Assembly: GCA_017614655.1 (NCBI GenBank)
Contig: JAGABO010000021.1
Span: forward strand, 1-7,990
Origin: Treponema sp.
GTDB taxonomy: Bacteria > Spirochaetota > Spirochaetia > Treponematales > Treponemataceae
Direction of reading: 5' to 3'
DNA length: 7,990 nt
Positions 6,816 through 7,990 of this stretch are shown here, piece by piece; within the stretch, counting starts at the first letter, position 1, and the number at the start of each line of letters is the position of its first letter. The notes beneath the pieces are model-generated. The model ran no database searches and was not told the origin of the DNA. It saw only the letters and a list, made by a program, of their open reading frames with translations. The translations under genes were made by a program, and so were the position numbers.

Positions 6816-7990
6816 ATGGAATTAAAAAAGGGAACGGACATCACATTTACTGTTTCACAGCTTACGGAAGCCATACGCACACTTCTTGAAAACTCATTTA
6901 CATCAATACAAATAAAGGGTGAAATTTCCAATTTTAAGGCATCTGCGCAGGGACACCTGTATTTTTCGCTCAAAGACGAAGGTGCACAGATTTCTGCAGT
7001 AATGTTCCGTGGTTCTGCATCTGCCCTTAAGTTTACTCCAAAAGACGGCATGCTCATTCAGGCAAGAGGCCGTATTTCGGTTTACGCACAGAGGGGAAAC
7101 TATCAGATTATAATCACTTCAATGGAACAGGCCGGAGAAGGTGCCATTCTTGAAATGATAGAAAAACGAAAGAAGCAGTTTGCTCAGGAGGGTCTGTTTG
7201 ACAGCGCAAGAAAACGTCCTCTTCCGTTTCTTCCAGAAACAGTCGGCATTGTAACTACCCCCAGCGGAGCCGGAATCCGGGACATCATCAACATTATAAA
7301 ACGCCGTAATCCGCGGGTAAACGTAATTGTTTTTCCGGCAGTAGTTCAGGGAGAAACTGCAGCTCCTTCCATCGTAAACATGATAAAATACGCCAACAGA
7401 TTTGAAATGTGCGATGTCCTTATCGTAGGCCGCGGAGGTGGTTCAACGGAAGACCTGCTTCCGTTCAGCGAAGAAATTGTCGTCCGTGCAGTTGCAGAAA
7501 GCCGCATTCCGGTAATAAGTGCAGTAGGACACGAAGTTGATTTTGCCCTTTCTGATTTTGCAGCGGATGTAAGGGCTCCGACTCCCAGTGCCGCAGCAGA
7601 ACTTGCAGTGCCCGTAGAAAGTGACATAAGGGAAAGAATAAGCTATTACACTAAAACCCTCGAATCGGCCTTAAGGGAAAAGCTTTCATCATCAAGGCTG
7701 CTTTTAAACTCGTTTACTCCCGAAAACATGCATCTGCGCCTAAGGCAGATACAAATGCCGCTTCTTCAGAGAACAGAAAATGCCGTTCAGGCTTTAAAAG
7801 ACGGAATGATTCAGAAAGTAAACGACACAAGGCTTTATCTAAAAACACTTACACAGACTATAGCAGACTGCAGTCCGCAGAGCATACTGGACAGAGGCTA
7901 TTCGATGGTCAGGGATGCAGAAACCGGAAAAATCATAAGGCGCGCAGACGAAGTAAAGGCCGGCACGCTCTTAAAGATAAACCCGCAGTC
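6816..7990 (+). CDS. xseA: Exodeoxyribonuclease VII large subunit, 3' end cut by window
   Basis: XseA pairs with several copies of the small subunit XseB to degrade single-stranded DNA from both ends into short acid-soluble oligonucleotides in the cytoplasm. The 391 visible codons show the N-terminal OB-fold (FTVSQLTEAI at 11-20, IKGEISNF at 33-40, GHLYFSLKD at 46-54), then the catalytic domain with VGIVTTPSGAGIRDI (143-157), VGRGGGSTEDL (204-214), SAVGHEVDF (235-243) and RAPTPSAAAELAVP (253-266). A helical segment (about 267-350) and the family's closing LDRGYSMVRD (358-367) follow. The catalytic-domain residues typical of the family (D156, H239, D242) are present. Probably only 15-40 residues are missing. 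The ATG at 6816 has AGGG 3 nt upstream; an in-frame ATG at 6798 (AAGGG 2 nt upstream) and a TTG at 6780 are possible alternatives. Neither spacing is ideal; 6816 gives the usual short lead into FTVSQLT. No xseB is visible. It is transcribed away from the sugar operon and shows no functional link to it. Confidence 0.97.
   Translation, partial: MELKKGTDITFTVSQLTEAIRTLLENSFTSIQIKGEISNFKASAQGHLYFSLKDEGAQISAVMFRGSASALKFTPKDGMLIQARGRISVYAQRGNYQIIITSMEQAGEGAILEMIEKRKKQFAQEGLFDSARKRPLPFLPETVGIVTTPSGAGIRDIINIIKRRNPRVNVIVFPAVVQGETAAPSIVNMIKYANRFEMCDVLIVGRGGGSTEDLLPFSEEIVVRAVAESRIPVISAVGHEVDFALSDFAADVRAPTPSAAAELAVPVESDIRERISYYTKTLESALREKLSSSRLLLNSFTPENMHLRLRQIQMPLLQRTENAVQALKDGMIQKVNDTRLYLKTLTQTIADCSPQSILDRGYSMVRDAETGKIIRRADEVKAGTLLKINPQ

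Noticed and set aside
6758..7057. 100-residue N-terminal extension of the SPASM reading frame
   Set aside because: It lies antisense to the conserved xseA N-terminus, has no Shine-Dalgarno near its start codons, and the protein-like sequence begins at MKSIVFLYAG (6757).
7346..7627. 93-residue open frame on the minus strand
   Set aside because: It is a mirror of the conserved catalytic domain of xseA, is Ser/Thr/Ala-rich with no motif, and is a frame shadow.
1..7990. CRISPR array, tRNA/rRNA, insertion sequence or prophage signs
   Set aside because: I saw no regular direct repeats, RNA gene signatures, transposase motifs or terminal inverted repeats; almost all bases are in coherent coding frames.

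Overview
The window looks like a chromosomal stretch from a spirochaete, most likely a Treponema. This is inferred from gene content: a radical-SAM-like/SPASM protein of the kind I recall as restricted to spirochaetes ('spiro-SPASM'), next to an SpsF-type cytidylyltransferase fusion. Base composition is moderately AT-rich with many A and T tracts. I could not run a database search.

Layout: one short divergent intergenic region (about 6758-6815) separates two transcription units. To the right, on the + strand, is xseA, the large subunit of exodeoxyribonuclease VII, cut off by the window end near its C-terminus. To the left, on the - strand, five genes run end to end with no room for internal terminators. 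In transcription order they are: (1) a spiro-SPASM-like protein, 6757 to 5111; (2) a GT2-like glycosyltransferase-fold protein, 5136 to 4186; (3) a 797-residue fusion of an SpsF-type cytidylyltransferase, an SpsG/PseG-like domain, a zinc ribbon and a SAM methyltransferase, 4184 to 1791; (4) an ATP-grasp ligase with an extra C-terminal region, 1794 to 169; (5) the first 57 codons of an exported protein, possibly a cell-wall amidase, starting at a TTG at 172 and leaving the window on the left. Junctions are a 26-nt overlap, a 1-nt gap, a 4-nt ATGA overlap and a 4-nt TTGA overlap, which suggests translational coupling.

The - strand genes together look like a pathway for making, activating, decorating and transferring a modified sugar. 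One domain would load a sugar acid on CMP, one could hydrolyse or transfer a nucleotide sugar, one methylates, one ATP-grasp enzyme could form an amide or peptide-like bond, and a GT-like protein could transfer the product. Flagellin or surface glycosylation is a reasonable destination, but this is inference.

The most unusual points are the SPASM protein, which keeps a full set of SPASM cysteines but has lost two of the three radical-SAM cluster cysteines and carries an SpsF-like N-terminal domain, and the fusion of several sugar-modifying activities in one chain. I see no tRNA, rRNA, CRISPR array, insertion sequence or convincing terminator, and no gene-free stretch longer than 58 bases.
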